Source: Cryptomeria japonica (Eukaryota > Streptophyta > Pinopsida > Cupressales > Cupressaceae). Taken from it: DNA of 64,000 nt. Both the position numbers and the translations under genes were made by a program. Location of the stretch: the NCBI RefSeq assembly GCF_030272615.1, contig NC_081413.1, positions 184,433,451 to 184,497,450 of the forward strand, given 5' to 3'. The number at the start of each line of letters is the position of its first letter. Within the stretch, counting starts at the first letter, position 1. Below, piece after piece: positions 32,415 through 43,250 of this stretch. Below the pieces are notes generated by a model. The model saw only the letters and a program-made list of their open reading frames with translations. It was not told the DNA's origin and made no database searches.

Positions 32415-33604
32415 TGTTAGGCCCAATATGGAAAGCTAATGTACTGAGAGGGGAGGGGTGAAACAGTACTTCAAAACTTTTCTTCAACAATAACTTTACT
32501 ATTATATATAAACCGAATAGTGCAGTAACATAATATGAAGCTGAAACAAATAGATAACAATTATACATGATTCACTCCATAACACATATATTTTGGTTAC
32601 ACAAAAACTCTTGGTTAGAGAGAAAAACTGCGATGGGGATGGCACCCACAACTTCACTACTGCAATAATAAAGGTTGCTCAGTTAGAGCTACATGTTTAG
32701 CTATTTCTGATAGCTTACCCCGTTAGGAGTATCAAGATCTGTTAGATCTACCTTGCTAAAGGATTTTACAACACTTAAACTAAATGTTGCACCTGGTTAG
32801 AGGCTTTACAATTTATAGACTTGATTAGAGTCTTTTACCCTGTTAAAGGTTTCTCTTACAACTTCAAAGTATTACAATAAATCATTACAAATATCTACAA
32901 CTTTACATCTAGAATGTTATAGCAGATTCTATGTGCTCAGAATAAGATTACCTTGCTTATAACATACCTCGGTAACCCATATAGTAACTTGGTAAACCCT
33001 TCTGTTTACTCTGTTCTTTGACTGTTCTCTAAAATCCTTCTCGGTGACCTTTGTGTCTCTATAACAGTCACAACACTTAGTGCTTTCACATGTCTTGCTT
33101 CATATATTTCTATATCTTCCTTTCTGTCATGCTACATGTATATTTCTAATCTTAATCCATGTTGTATATATAGATCTCTTATGTCGATGATCCATTCATT
33201 GCTGCAATCTTACAAACATGTTTTATCGAATGAATAACCATGCAAAATATTTCATTGGTTAGATGACCTCAAAATCATACACAATCTTTAAGTGCAATTT
33301 CCAATGTGATAACAGTTCTATGTGCCTCGATCTTGTAACACGTTTCCATATGTATGTCCAAGTTCAATGAATCTAGTAACACGTTTCACTCGGTGTATAT
33401 CAGCTCGGTGTGTCATCTTTGCTGCTCGGTAGACATGGAATGATACTCGGTAAACAGCTCGGTGTATACTACGCTCTGAGACTACTTTCTTCTATAACCG
33501 ACTAGACTGTGCATACTGACTGAATATTTCGGTAGAGATAACTGACTAGAGTATATAGAATAACTTTGAACATAAAACTAATGGCAACTTGATAAGTAGT
33601 AACA
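32415..33604 (-). repeat. Element-B 3' LTR (1,190 bp)
   Basis: On the minus strand it begins TGTTACTACTTATC and ends GGGCCTAACA. It carries the ACTG..TTCACCCCTCCCCTCTCAG motif at its 3' end and a cluster of ctcggt motifs (33383-33470) in the U3-like part. A TATA-like CTATATATAC (minus) is at 33164-33173. Left of the LTR is the target duplication ataac. Confidence 0.9.
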
Positions 33605-33984
33605 ATCTCCCCTTTTGACATTAGTTGAGATGTTTGACAAAAACTACTTTCAAAGTTATAACTCAATAATCTATATACTTGCAAAATTTGACTATACTGA
33701 CAGTATATATAATAGTCAATGAAATAGTAAATACATATATACTCCCCTTATCGATATACTGTACAAAACTCTGATTTTGCATGCTCGGTGATCAATATTC
33801 TGTGTGCTGCACTTGTTCTTTGCTTACTATTTTGTTCACTGCTCTTGGGTACTCTGTTTACTCGGCTTGGTATACTCCCCCTATATACTACACTCCTTTT
33901 GTTTCATGATATAGTTTGATGTTTTGTATACTATATAACTCCCCTAATACTGTATCACTCCCCCTTTTTGACAAACATCAAAAC
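33605..33984 (-). other. Element-B 3' untranslated region and polypurine tract
   Basis: Minus strand TCAAAAGGGGAGAT at 33605-33618 is directly beside the 3' LTR. A second purine block (tcaaaaagggggag) lies at 33959-33972 just after the stop of the second gene, mirroring the duplicated tract of Element-A. No gene is present. Confidence 0.7.
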
Positions 33985-36249
33985 TTAATTACCATTCGGT
34001 GGTGGCAACTGGTCAAAAATGGATTTGTACTTGGTTCGTGCTTCGATGAGAGCGGCAAAGAGGGCATCCTTTACACTATCCACTAAAGAATTTTGTGCTT
34101 GAATATTAGCCAATAATGATATTAAGCCATCTAGAGTGCTTCCCTCTTGTGTAGTAGATAAGGAGGTGGCTCGGTTGATCTGTTCTTGGACGGATGAAAG
34201 ATGAGGAAGGAATAATGTCTGAAGTGTCATTATGTCCATCCTGATCTTGTGTTCTTCATTTCTTAGGTCCAATTGTTGAGCCATGAGCTGTTGTAACTTT
34301 GTATAAAAATTCTGAACTGAATTTGGCTCTGTGGTCAACTTATTTGAGAGATTAATGATCTCTTTCTCAATTGCCTCTATTTTATTTTTGATGTCTTTAA
34401 TGAATAAAGAAAATGTACAGAGTTTGTAAAATAAATAAAGAATGTGCTTGAGTTGAGGAGTCAACTCAACAATAAATTTGACAAGTTTAACTTTGCCAAT
34501 AGCTATAGCTTTCTGTACCTCTTCTATCATTTTTGCAGTGAGCTCCTTGTCTTTTAGCTTGCTCAAATATTCTGATGCATCTACTCCAGATGTCTCTATC
34601 TTTGTTAGGAGTTCATCTAGTTAAATGTGGATGGCTGCATCTGTTGACACTGTAGCTTCAGGTAGCATATCTATTAAGAGTGCTTTCACCTTCTAAAGTA
34701 CTTTATTTTTCTTTTGAATCGCCATTTGCTTCTCTTGTTCGGCCTTTGCTTTGCATAGTTCACCGAAATCAATGAGTTCTTGCCCCTTTAATTTTGATAT
34801 GTCTACATTGGGCAACACTATTGGTTTTGACAAATCAACTTTAAAACTATGGTTTTTCCTCTTCTTTTCTTTACCTTTCACCGATGGAACTAAGATAATG
34901 GCTTGTGAGGCTTGGTGACCCTCGATGGGTTGCTTGGTAGAGGCAACACTTTGGTCGGTTTCTTTAGCCTCTGTAGAGTCCTTTGGTGTCTCGATACTCA
35001 GTGTCTCAGTTACAACATTTTTAGTGCTAGAAGGTTCTTGAGACATCTGTTCTTGAGTAGTGCCTTCTCCTGCTGTAGACTTGTGACCTTCGGTGCCTTG
35101 ATTCGTATCCTGAGGGGCTTCGGTTGAGACAGGTTGATTGACCGGTGGATAAGGCTGAACTTGTTCCAAGACTGATTCATTGGATACAAGTTTTGCATAT
35201 GCATTGCCTTCTATCATTTCTTGTTCTGGTGCCTCTGTATCGATGATATCTTCATCTATTTGAATGGTGTCGGCAGGGTCTTGCTCAGTAACACTAGGAT
35301 CTTGCTTGGTGACATTAACTATTTCAACTTCTGCTTGCTCACCGACATCCTTGATTTTAAATATTTCCTGCCACTTTGCTTTTGTCTCATTTTCCACTTC
35401 AATATACAACCCATTCATCAGTTTTGAGGCTCTTTGTTTGACGAGAAACTTTGTGTTGTAGGTAGTCAGATGTTCTTTTATTTCAGCTACCGACATGTCT
35501 AGAAAGAGATGTACCAGACTTCTTTCTCTGATCTGTTTCTCCGATTCCATTGCATACTTCCACCTATTGTCAATATGTAAATATAATTCATTTGGAAGTG
35601 ACTTAGATAGTTCCAATGGAGCCAACTGGAATTTTAGAAGTGTGCAGATGACATCTTCTTCAATTTGTCTCTTTTCATCATTATTTCTGGTTTCATACTT
35701 AACATACCTGAATCCTCCAAATCCACCATATTCTTTTAGATTAGCACAAAAATTTTCAACACTATGTACATTTACCTTCTTACTCTTGACAATCTGAAAT
35801 TTGCTTGCATCTTCAAATTCGGTGTCACTGGACTCTTTTGCCAAAATGAGTCTCCAAGTAGATTTATTGTAGGTCTTTGTTACCTTGGGAACAATAACAC
35901 TCTTTGTTCTCTTACTCGGTGAAGCTGCAGATGCTCTAGTGTTAGGTCGCTTTACTAGAGGAGTCAGTGTGGCCTTTGATGAATCCTGTTTCTTTCTTTT
36001 CGACACTTTTCCCTTAGGCAATTCGGTGCTCAGTGTTATAGCCGCCTCTTGGGCTTCAGATTCCTCTTCGGTAATGGTTATAGTGCCTTTGATAGGTGTG
36101 GAGGAAGAATCTTCTCTGAATTTCTCCGATAATGCCTTTATCATCTTTGTTGCCTTTCTTGTAGCTTTGGGTACTACAATGCTCATTTTTACCCTTTCCT
36201 TTACTTCTTCATAGGTTCCATACCTTAGCTTGGTAGCATGCCTCGGCAA
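33985..36249 (-). pseudogene. Element-B second gene, C-terminal low-complexity and coiled-coil part
   Basis: It continues in the same frame from the domain X part through a TAG at 36271-36273. A 518-codon open stretch (34693-36249) begins RHATKLRYGTYEEV, is Lys/Ser/Thr-rich with basic clusters (KRKKQ, KGKEKKRKNH), then is acidic and Thr/Gln-rich (likely disordered). It is stopped by TAG (34693-34695) and TAA (34621-34623). The last 193 codons (33985-34566) are helical and coiled-coil. Element-A has the same order. The stop after PPPNGN at 33985 is the natural end, 380 bp before the 3' LTR. Confidence 0.65.
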
Positions 36250-36270
36250 TGTGAGAAATGCATCAATTTG

Positions 36271-37316
36271 CTATTGTGTGATGTCAAAATCAATCTCATA
36301 ACCCATAGGTGACAAAGATTGAGTTATTGGTTCTACAGCATTCACATAACAGTAATAAGTGTCTACTTCAAAACATATGTCATTTTTGTATTTCTCCACT
36401 AGCTTGGGTGGAATCCGGCACCTGTTATGCATTTTCTCTTGAAACTTACTGAAGTAATCATCTATAATATCATTAAAATTATCACCTAACTTCTTAATGA
36501 AGTCATTAATCTGATGGGTGATTGGTCGGTGTAGTTCCCAAAAAAGTTTACCGACTGATGGAAATAATTTTTCAAAATAGAAAAACATGCATACAAGTAG
36601 TGATCCAAACTTTAGTGTATTAGTCGAGTTGTTCTTCTTCGGCTTCCTGATGGTGTTCAGATTCTCAAACAAGTTTTTCAGCAACACCTCACATAGATCA
36701 ATTTTCATTCCCTTTTTCACAATTTTATATGCTAGGTCTACTGCTGCACAGGGTACACTATTTTCTCTTGCCGATTGGAAGAAATGGTAACCTATTACTC
36801 TAATGGAAAATTTTACTTCTGCATCAGTGACATTGTTTAATTTCAGTCCTCTGCAATCTAATTCCACTCTGATTAAACTGATCAATTCCTTCTGTGATAT
36901 CATCTTTTGAGCTCGGGCATGATCATAAATAGGGTAACCGATAATCAGATGAATGATTTCCTTGGTAATCTTAAATGGTTGCTCCTCTAACCACGAACTC
37001 TGCTCAGAACAAACTTAACCCACTGGGGTTTGAACACACGAGGATAGGTTAGGGCTTCAGTTAATCCCTTGATCTTAATGTGCTCATACTTGCTATTCAA
37101 TTTACCATCTGTGCACAATTCATCATAGGTGTCTTTGATTTCAACATGACATTTGGTGAAGAATCTCACATCCTCAACTAATAACACTCTATCTGAGATG
37201 AGTGAAAATGCGGTTTTGTCATCCAATTCAGATGCAACTTTGGGAGTTAAAGAGTATTTTAGTGAGGGCTTTTCTACATTCTTAACAACAATGGGATCTT
37301 GGATCTTAGGTGCCAT
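36271..37316 (-). pseudogene. Element-B second gene, conserved domain X (unknown function)
   Basis: ATG at 37316 opens MAPKIQDPIVVKNVEKP. The frame shifts near 36987-37010, after which 36271-36903 reads on to a TAG (36271-36273). The motifs shared with Element-A in the same order (listed there) show that the two are homologous over about 330 codons. No signal peptide, membrane segment or known catalytic motif is visible. The next codons after the TAG are again open, so the protein was about 1,100 residues. Its place after a gag-like gene is where pol would be in an autonomous element. Confidence 0.7.
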
Positions 37317-38170
37317 TAGTAGATTTCAGATAAAAACTAACAAAAGATCCTTAGGGTTTCAGGATTTTCAAACGGCAAACACTTCACACTTAGCAAATAA
37401 TAGCAACTTGATAAGATTGGTAAACCAGCTTAACAATGTGTTGAGATTGATGTAAATACCTTGAATTTGCTTTGTAGGAGGTTTGATCACCTTAGATTCT
37501 CTTTGCTCTACTCTCTCAAAAACTTGGTAAGTAAAAATGACTGTGAAAATGCTTTAAGTACACAATATACCTTATTGGGCTCTGTGTGGGTTAGGTCAAA
37601 AACATTAAATGTACTCGGTTCCACTAAACTTTCTTTCCTTTTGCCCTTTAACCGAGTAACCAAACTTCCTTCATTTACCGACTTGACACGTTTCCTGTAT
37701 AGTGCTCCAAAAGACTTTGATATAATTTCAATACTTACTAATACATCTTTAACTATGCAAATTTTGACTTAAGTACATAATAAAATAAGAACTGTTAAGA
37801 TTTAACCTTGAGAGAATGCAGTCCCTTCATACATTTACTGATTAATTTAGAATAGGTGCACCTAACTCGATAGGTAAGGTGATTTCTTCATTTGACACAA
37901 TTTCCTTCTTTTCCAAATCATCTTTAATTTGTCTTTTATTTCTTCAGTGTCTTTTCTAGGTTGATCTTTGCAATCTCCAACCAAGTGTCCAACTTTGTGA
38001 CAATGAAAACATGTCATACCAGGATTTCTCCATGATCTTCAGTTGTTCATTCCAAACCTTATAAAGAAGTTGGCACTTATATGTCCATATCTTCCACAAC
38101 ATTCACACCATATCCTTGTATTGTAATCCCATGGTACTGCAGAATACTATCGGTAAGGATCTGTGTGAGT
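37317..38170 (-). pseudogene. Element-B degraded knuckles and intergenic stretch
   Basis: Downstream of the main gag-like frame two further knuckles can be read in other frames: a damaged one with CGRYGHIS near 38085-38125, and CFHCHKVGHLVGDC near 37975-38015. They correspond to knuckles three and four of Element-A. From about 37960 down to 37317 no frame is supported. The stretch is AT-rich and may be a leader for the second gene. Confidence 0.55.
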
Positions 38171-39193
38171 TCAGTAACCTCTAGCATTTGCTCGGTGTGC
38201 AGACCACATATAGTTCTTTTGCTTAAGCCAACACTTCTCGGTATTGTGTCCATATCTATTGCAGTTTTTACAAAACCCTTTGAATTTTGCCTTCTGATAA
38301 TTGTTAACAGACTTTGTCCTACATTGATTAGATGTGTGACCATATTCATTACAATTGTAACAATAACCATTGGACTTAGTGACATTCAGTTGCTTACCTT
38401 TTCTGATTTGACACATGTTGGTAGTGTGACCTTGATTTCCATAGTAGTTGCAAATTGACTTCTTTCTTTTGATGTTCTTCCTGATTCCAGCTTGCTTTGA
38501 TGATTCTCCTCTCTCAGTAGTATGGGTTCCCTTCTCGGTAGAGTCTTTTCCTTTGTAACTGAGTCCTGCATCTTTGTTGGGTCTTCTTGTATTTAGTTGC
38601 TCATCCAATATCTTTGATACTTCATAACTCTTCTTCAGTGTTTCTTTGGATTTCTTCTTTGTTTCAAGTTCATCGGTCAACCTTGATACTTCAAGTTTCA
38701 ATGCTTGATTCTCATCATTTTTCAGATTTGCTTCATGATGTGCATAACCTAGTTGATCTGACAGGTTGTGTTGAACTCCAGTCATCCTTGTGATTTCATC
38801 ATCCTTATCAGATACTAAGACTTCAAGTTGTTGTTTCTCTCTTTCTAGATCTCTTACTTTATTCTCGACTGTCCTTAATGCATCAAGATTTTCAGTCATC
38901 TGTGTGCTGAAATGTTCATGTTCTCTTTTCATTGCTTTTAGTTGATCAGCCAGTGCTTTGTTCTTTTCTTTCAATACTCCAATCATTTCTTCAGTCTCTT
39001 TAGATATACTATTCTCGGATGATGTCTCAATTTGTTCCACTAACTCTTGAGAGTCCTGCAAATCATCAGATAATCTTCTTCTCACTTTCAGAGATTTTTG
39101 CATTTGCCTTTGCATGTCTGCAATCACTTGATTAGCATGATCCAGCTCTTCTTGCAAATACACAATCCTCCGAGATTGTTTATAGCCTTCCAT
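38171..39193 (-). CDS. Element-B gag-like protein: coiled coil plus tandem CCHC knuckles
   Basis: ATG at 39193 (MEGYKQSRRIVYLQEELD), close to the primer site, opens 340 codons. Residues 1 to about 215 form a long coiled coil. A Lys/Arg-rich linker follows, and then knuckles CNYYGNQGHTTNMC (second Cys replaced by Tyr), CYNCNEYGHTSNQC and CKNCNRYGHNTEKC (38452 down to about 38240). Two more lie beyond the stop in other frames. The longer open frame reaching 39409 only runs into the LTR. No capsid domain or protease is visible. It is a likely RNA-packaging protein of a non-autonomous element, and the best preserved frame of Element-B. Confidence 0.72.
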   Translation of the reverse strand: MEGYKQSRRIVYLQEELDHANQVIADMQRQMQKSLKVRRRLSDDLQDSQELVEQIETSSENSISKETEEMIGVLKEKNKALADQLKAMKREHEHFSTQMTENLDALRTVENKVRDLEREKQQLEVLVSDKDDEITRMTGVQHNLSDQLGYAHHEANLKNDENQALKLEVSRLTDELETKKKSKETLKKSYEVSKILDEQLNTRRPNKDAGLSYKGKDSTEKGTHTTERGESSKQAGIRKNIKRKKSICNYYGNQGHTTNMCQIRKGKQLNVTKSNGYCYNCNEYGHTSNQCRTKSVNNYQKAKFKGFCKNCNRYGHNTEKCWLKQKNYMWSAHRANARGY

Positions 39194-39241
39194 TGATAAG
39201 ATCTTTCTCTTTAGGCAGTTAAACCCTTTTCCAAGATTGAA

Positions 39242-39255
39242 GCTCTGATACCAAT
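39242..39255 (-). other. Element-B primer-binding site
   Basis: Minus strand ATTGGTATCAGAGC directly follows the 5' LTR, the same site as in Copia-G. Confidence 0.92.
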
Positions 39256-40430
39256 TGTTAGGCCCACTATGGAAAGCTAATGTACTGAGAGGGGAGGGGT
39301 GAATCAGTATTTCAAAAATTTTCTTCAACAATAACTTTACTGTTATATATAAACCGAATAGTGCAGTAACATAATATAAAGCTGAAACAAATAGATAACA
39401 ATCATACATGATTCACTCCATAACACATATGTTTTGGTTACACAGAAACTCTTGGTTAGAGAGAAAAACTGCAGTGGGGATGGCACCCACAACTTCACTA
39501 CAACAATAATAAAGGTTGCTCAGTTAGAGCTACATGTTTAGCTATTTCTGATAGCTTACCCTATTAGGAGTATCAAGATCTGTTAGATCTACCTTGCTAA
39601 AGGATTTTACAACACTTAAACTAAATGTTGCACCTAGTTAGAGGCTTTACAATTTATAGACTTGATTAGAGTCTTTTACCTTGTTAAAGGTTTCTCTTAC
39701 AACTTCAAAATATTACAATAAATCATTACAAATATCTGCAACTTTACATCTGGAATGTTATAGCAGATTCTATGTGCTCAGAATAAGATTACCTTGCTTA
39801 TAGCATACCTCAGTAACCCATATAGTAACTCGGTAAACCCTTCTGTTTACTTTGTTCTTTGACTGTTCTCTAAAATCCTTCTCAGTGACCTCTGTGTCTT
39901 TGTAATAGTCATAACACTTAGTGCTTTCACATGTCTTGCTTCATATATTTCTATATCTTCCTTTCTGTCATGCTACATGTATATTTCTAATCTTAATCCA
40001 TGTTGTATATATAGATCTCTTATGTCGGTGATCCATTCATTTCTTTGATCTTACAAACATGTTTTATCAAATGAATAACCATGCAAAATATCTCATTGGT
40101 TAGATGACCTCAAAATCATACACAATATTTAAGTGCAATTTCCAATGTGATAATGGTTCTATGTGTCTCGATCTTGTAACACATTTCCATATGTATGTCC
40201 AGGTTCAATGAATCTGGTAACACGTTTCACTCGGTGTGTCATCTTTGCTGCTCGATGGACATAGAATGATACTCGGTAGACAGCTCGGTGTATACTACGC
40301 TCTGAGACTACTTTCTTCTATAACTGACTAGGCTGTGCATACCGACTGAATATTTCAGTAGAGATAACCATCTAGAGTATATAGAATAACTTTGAACATA
40401 AAACTAATGGAAACTTGATAAGTAGTAACA
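39256..40430 (-). repeat. Element-B 5' LTR (1,175 bp)
   Basis: It is collinear with 32415-33604. One visible length difference is a missing stretch in the ctcggt cluster (around 40230). A TATA-like CTATATATAC (minus) at 40005-40014 lies about 420 bp from the LTR start, in a plausible promoter position. The right flank is the target duplication ataac. Confidence 0.9.
40005..40014 (-). promoter_or_regulatory. Candidate TATA box in Element-B 5' LTR
   Basis: The minus strand reads CTATATATAC. The same sequence is kept at 33164-33173 in the 3' LTR. Sequence match and position only. Confidence 0.4.
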
Positions 40431-40435
40431 ATAAC

Positions 40436-41621
40436 ATCTTGCTCTTGATAAACAAGGGTGTTATTATGAGTGGAATAGAAAAGAATGAGGGGATCATCAT
40501 AAGATTCTTGATAGGTGGAGTCTTGATCAAAAAATTGGGTAGGATGGAAGGGCTTGTCCTTGATTTTGATTTATGTCATGATTGATTTCTTCTGATTTTG
40601 GAACATCCTCTTGACACGTGGAAGGGGTTTGAATGAGACTCTCTAAAGTGGGTTTTCTTGGAAATGGAATAGATAGAGGCATTGGATCTTGAATTTCTGA
40701 AGCATAGATAGGACTAGCATTATGACTTGGATTAGACTGGATTTGTATTATGGGTAGCCTTTGGGAGATTGTGTTATTGGATAAAGATGGTGTGGACTAC
40801 TCTTTTGTGACTTCAAGGGATGATGAAATGGTGGATAGATGTGATTGGTTTGGACTTTGGTTGAATGGGGTTTGATTTTGGTTGAAAGAGGTTGGATTTT
40901 GGTTGAAAAGGTTTTGGTTTTGGTTGAAAGAGGTTTGATTTTTGTTGAAAGAGGTTTGATTTTGGTTGAAAAAGGTTTGGTTTGGGTTGAAAGAGTTTTG
41001 GTTTTGGTTGAAAGGAGTTTTAATCTTGTGTTGTTGTGATTGGTATGTTTGATATGTTGGGTTGAAAGAAGGTTGGCATGACTCTAATGTTGGTTGAATT
41101 GAGGTAGGAATAATTTTGTGAAAGAATGAAGGTTGGCATGTTTGAATGGTGTCACAAGAAGGAGAAGGTTGGCCTGATAATGATTCCCTCATGGTTATCA
41201 CTTCTCTCATCATTTTTTCCTAACCATCTCCTATGGTTGTTAGGACTAGTAATTTCTCTCATTTGTTGTTGCAAATTATTGATCTGTTGAGCTAAGGTTT
41301 CTATGGATGGCGATGGAATAGGACTAGAAGGGATGAATTCTTCACCTTCCCTACGAAATGTATAATGCCAATCCATGACGTTTACTTGATTGGTTTGGAC
41401 CTAGGATCACAACATGTAAGATATTTTCTCCATTTCTAGAATGTTGCAATGTTTGATTGATTTGTTGATCTTGACAAGCTTGTTTGCTGCGGGATTTTGA
41501 TCTTGTTGATATTGAAACTTGACTTTGTTGAGGGGTTTGATCTTAGCTCATGAATGTTGTAATATTTTTCAAGGCCCCATTTTGTTTTTGATAGTATTTT
41601 GGCAATTTGATTGCACATCAA
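40436..41621 (-). pseudogene. Tandem-E Q/N-rich protein, copy 3, N-terminal and heptad part
   Basis: This is the rest of the gene interrupted by Element-B. It holds the Gln-rich start (near 41500), IETLAQQINNLQQQM (41152-41376), MMREVITMRE leading without a stop into the heptad region (40797-41213), and about seven FNQNQTS-type units (DNA 40853-41030). The 138-codon stretch 40797-41213 joins the helical and heptad parts in one frame. This shows they belong to one protein, which copies 1 and 2 no longer show. Confidence 0.6.
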
Positions 41622-42705
41622 CTAGAATCTCCTAGGGTCAAAAGGTCACAAGTATTATCACAACCCACAACTTAATAGTCTGTTAGCTCAAACAACCTTG
41701 TCACACCCTAAGGTGCACCCATTTTTTTTCCTTTGTCCAAAAATTAAACCAAAGAGGATCGCTCCTCAATTGGCTCATTATCCTGGGAGATAAGTGGTGA
41801 GTGTCTTTGGGGTGTATTATTCCCCACCCTTGCACTTTGATAATAAAGTGTCTGGTTAATGACTCAATTGGGCTTCTAATTTCTAAGGTGTTTAATCAAG
41901 ATTCCATTAGGGTGGGCATAGATCTGATGAATTTCATCATTTCTATGCCATTCAAGAACCCATTGCTTACAACTTTCATTGCAAACACATTTATTTATAG
42001 TGGTTTAGAATACTTGGCGTTAGTCGTTACCACTTTGGGTCATTCCCCTCTCACCGGCCTTATGGGCTTCTCAGGAGGGTAGGCTTGCTAAAGGATTTAG
42101 CCTAATGCTGAAATTGACAGAAAGCATAAAAGAGGTGGGTATTCCTTTTTGATCACCAAGAAGAGGGGAGAGCCTATACCTATAACCTCATAAACACAGG
42201 AACCAAGATTCTTTTTAACCCCAAATTGCAAAGTTTTCTAGTCTAAATGGAGATGTTGCTCCATGAAAACATGGTGTTCATTTTACCCTTCATAGCAATT
42301 GTGAAGCAAAAAGAAGATGGTGTGTGGTTTATTTTAATTACACCAAATTGAATTATTTCTAAGCTACCCCTACAAAAAATGTTAGTTGATACATGTTGGG
42401 TTATCTAGTCTAATTTTTCTTTTCTTTTCCAGTTACAACTTTTGACCTCTCTGTTTGCAGAAATAGGGGTAATTACTGTCAGAGAACAAAATAAAAACTG
42501 AACAGAAACATTTTATCCTACTCATACAAATGCGAACTACCTACTAAGAAATTGTGAACTATTCTAATAGCAATTGCGAACTACCTACTGAGCAATTGCA
42601 AATTTTTGTAACAACAATTGAGAATTACTGACAGATCAATTCCATAGTAGTGAAACTGGAAATTTTTTAGAAAATTAAATAGAATGAAAAGACAAAAGAG
42701 AGAAG
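41622..42705. other. Tandem-E leader region, copy 3
   Basis: This matches 11641-12789. No frame is shared with the other copies beyond short stretches. A caattgcgaa-type block is at 42530-42640. Confidence 0.6.
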
Positions 42706-42930
42706 TTATTCTATGATGATATCACTCCAGATTACATGAGCCATCACTTCAATGTCATCATAGAAATCGAATTTGGCAAGCAATTGATGAATGTTTCTAT
42801 GGTATTGAGCAATTGCCTCTTCTTCTTCAAGTTCACAGAGTTTTTTCTTTTCCTTTAGGAGCCTTTGGTATGCTCTATGTTGTCTTGTCCTTCTGGCACC
42901 TAAAATTTTAAAAGCTACCTTACTAGCCAA
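42706..42930 (-). CDS. Tandem-E basic/coiled-coil protein, copy 3 (start codon lost)
   Basis: The frame is kept for 74 codons with an in-frame loss of four codons in the basic segment (RRTRQHR then AYQRLL). The ATG of the other copies is TTG here (42928-42930), so this copy may no longer be translated from its normal start. The rest, including the Glu run and MAHVIWSD, is intact. Confidence 0.5.
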   Translation of the reverse strand: MASKVAFKILGARRTRQHRAYQRLLKEKKKLCELEEEEAIAQYHRNIHQLLAKFDFYDDIEVMAHVIWSDIIIE

Positions 42931-43232
42931 TGGGTTATAGACATTTTATGCAAAAAATTGAAATTTTCCAAAATTATGAAAGATTGATGGGTTCATCTTG
43001 CAAATGGATTTAAAGCCAAAACAACAAAGAAAATTGAAATTCTGAATTAGGCCTGCAATTGCGCATTAGTTTAAGCAATTGCGAATCAAAATGATGTCAA
43101 ATGCAAATCAAAATGACATCAATTATGAATTAATATTTTCAATTGCAAATTTCTGCAATGGCAGTTACACACTCCACTTTCTGTACGGACCTGCAAATTA
43201 GAAAATCAGAAACTCAGATTAGTAGGTGGATT

Positions 43233-43250
43233 CACGTTGGGTTCACCAAA
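43233..43250 (-). other. Tandem-E primer-binding-site candidate at LTR3
   Basis: It is identical to the block at LTR1 (minus strand TTTGGTGAACCCAACGTG) and sits directly after the CA end of LTR3. Confidence 0.65.

Larger units (their letters stand above)
32415..40430 (-). mobile_element. Element-B: non-autonomous copia-like LTR element, 8.0 kb
   Basis: Its LTRs are 32415-33604 (3') and 39256-40430 (5'), with perfect 5-bp target duplications ataac at 32410-32414 and 40431-40435. The uninterrupted site is visible in the other Tandem-E copy near 17105. The minus strand carries primer site, coiled-coil/CCHC gene, domain X gene and polypurine tract, and no pol. The LTR sequence differs from that of Element-A, yet both encode homologous proteins. 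The LTRs look similar to each other, so it may be among the younger insertions. Confidence 0.93.

Noticed and set aside
35495-36214. Plus-strand frames opposite the Element-B second gene
   Set aside because: They are shadows of the minus-strand coding sequence, with hydrophobic composition typical of antisense of Lys/Glu-rich genes.
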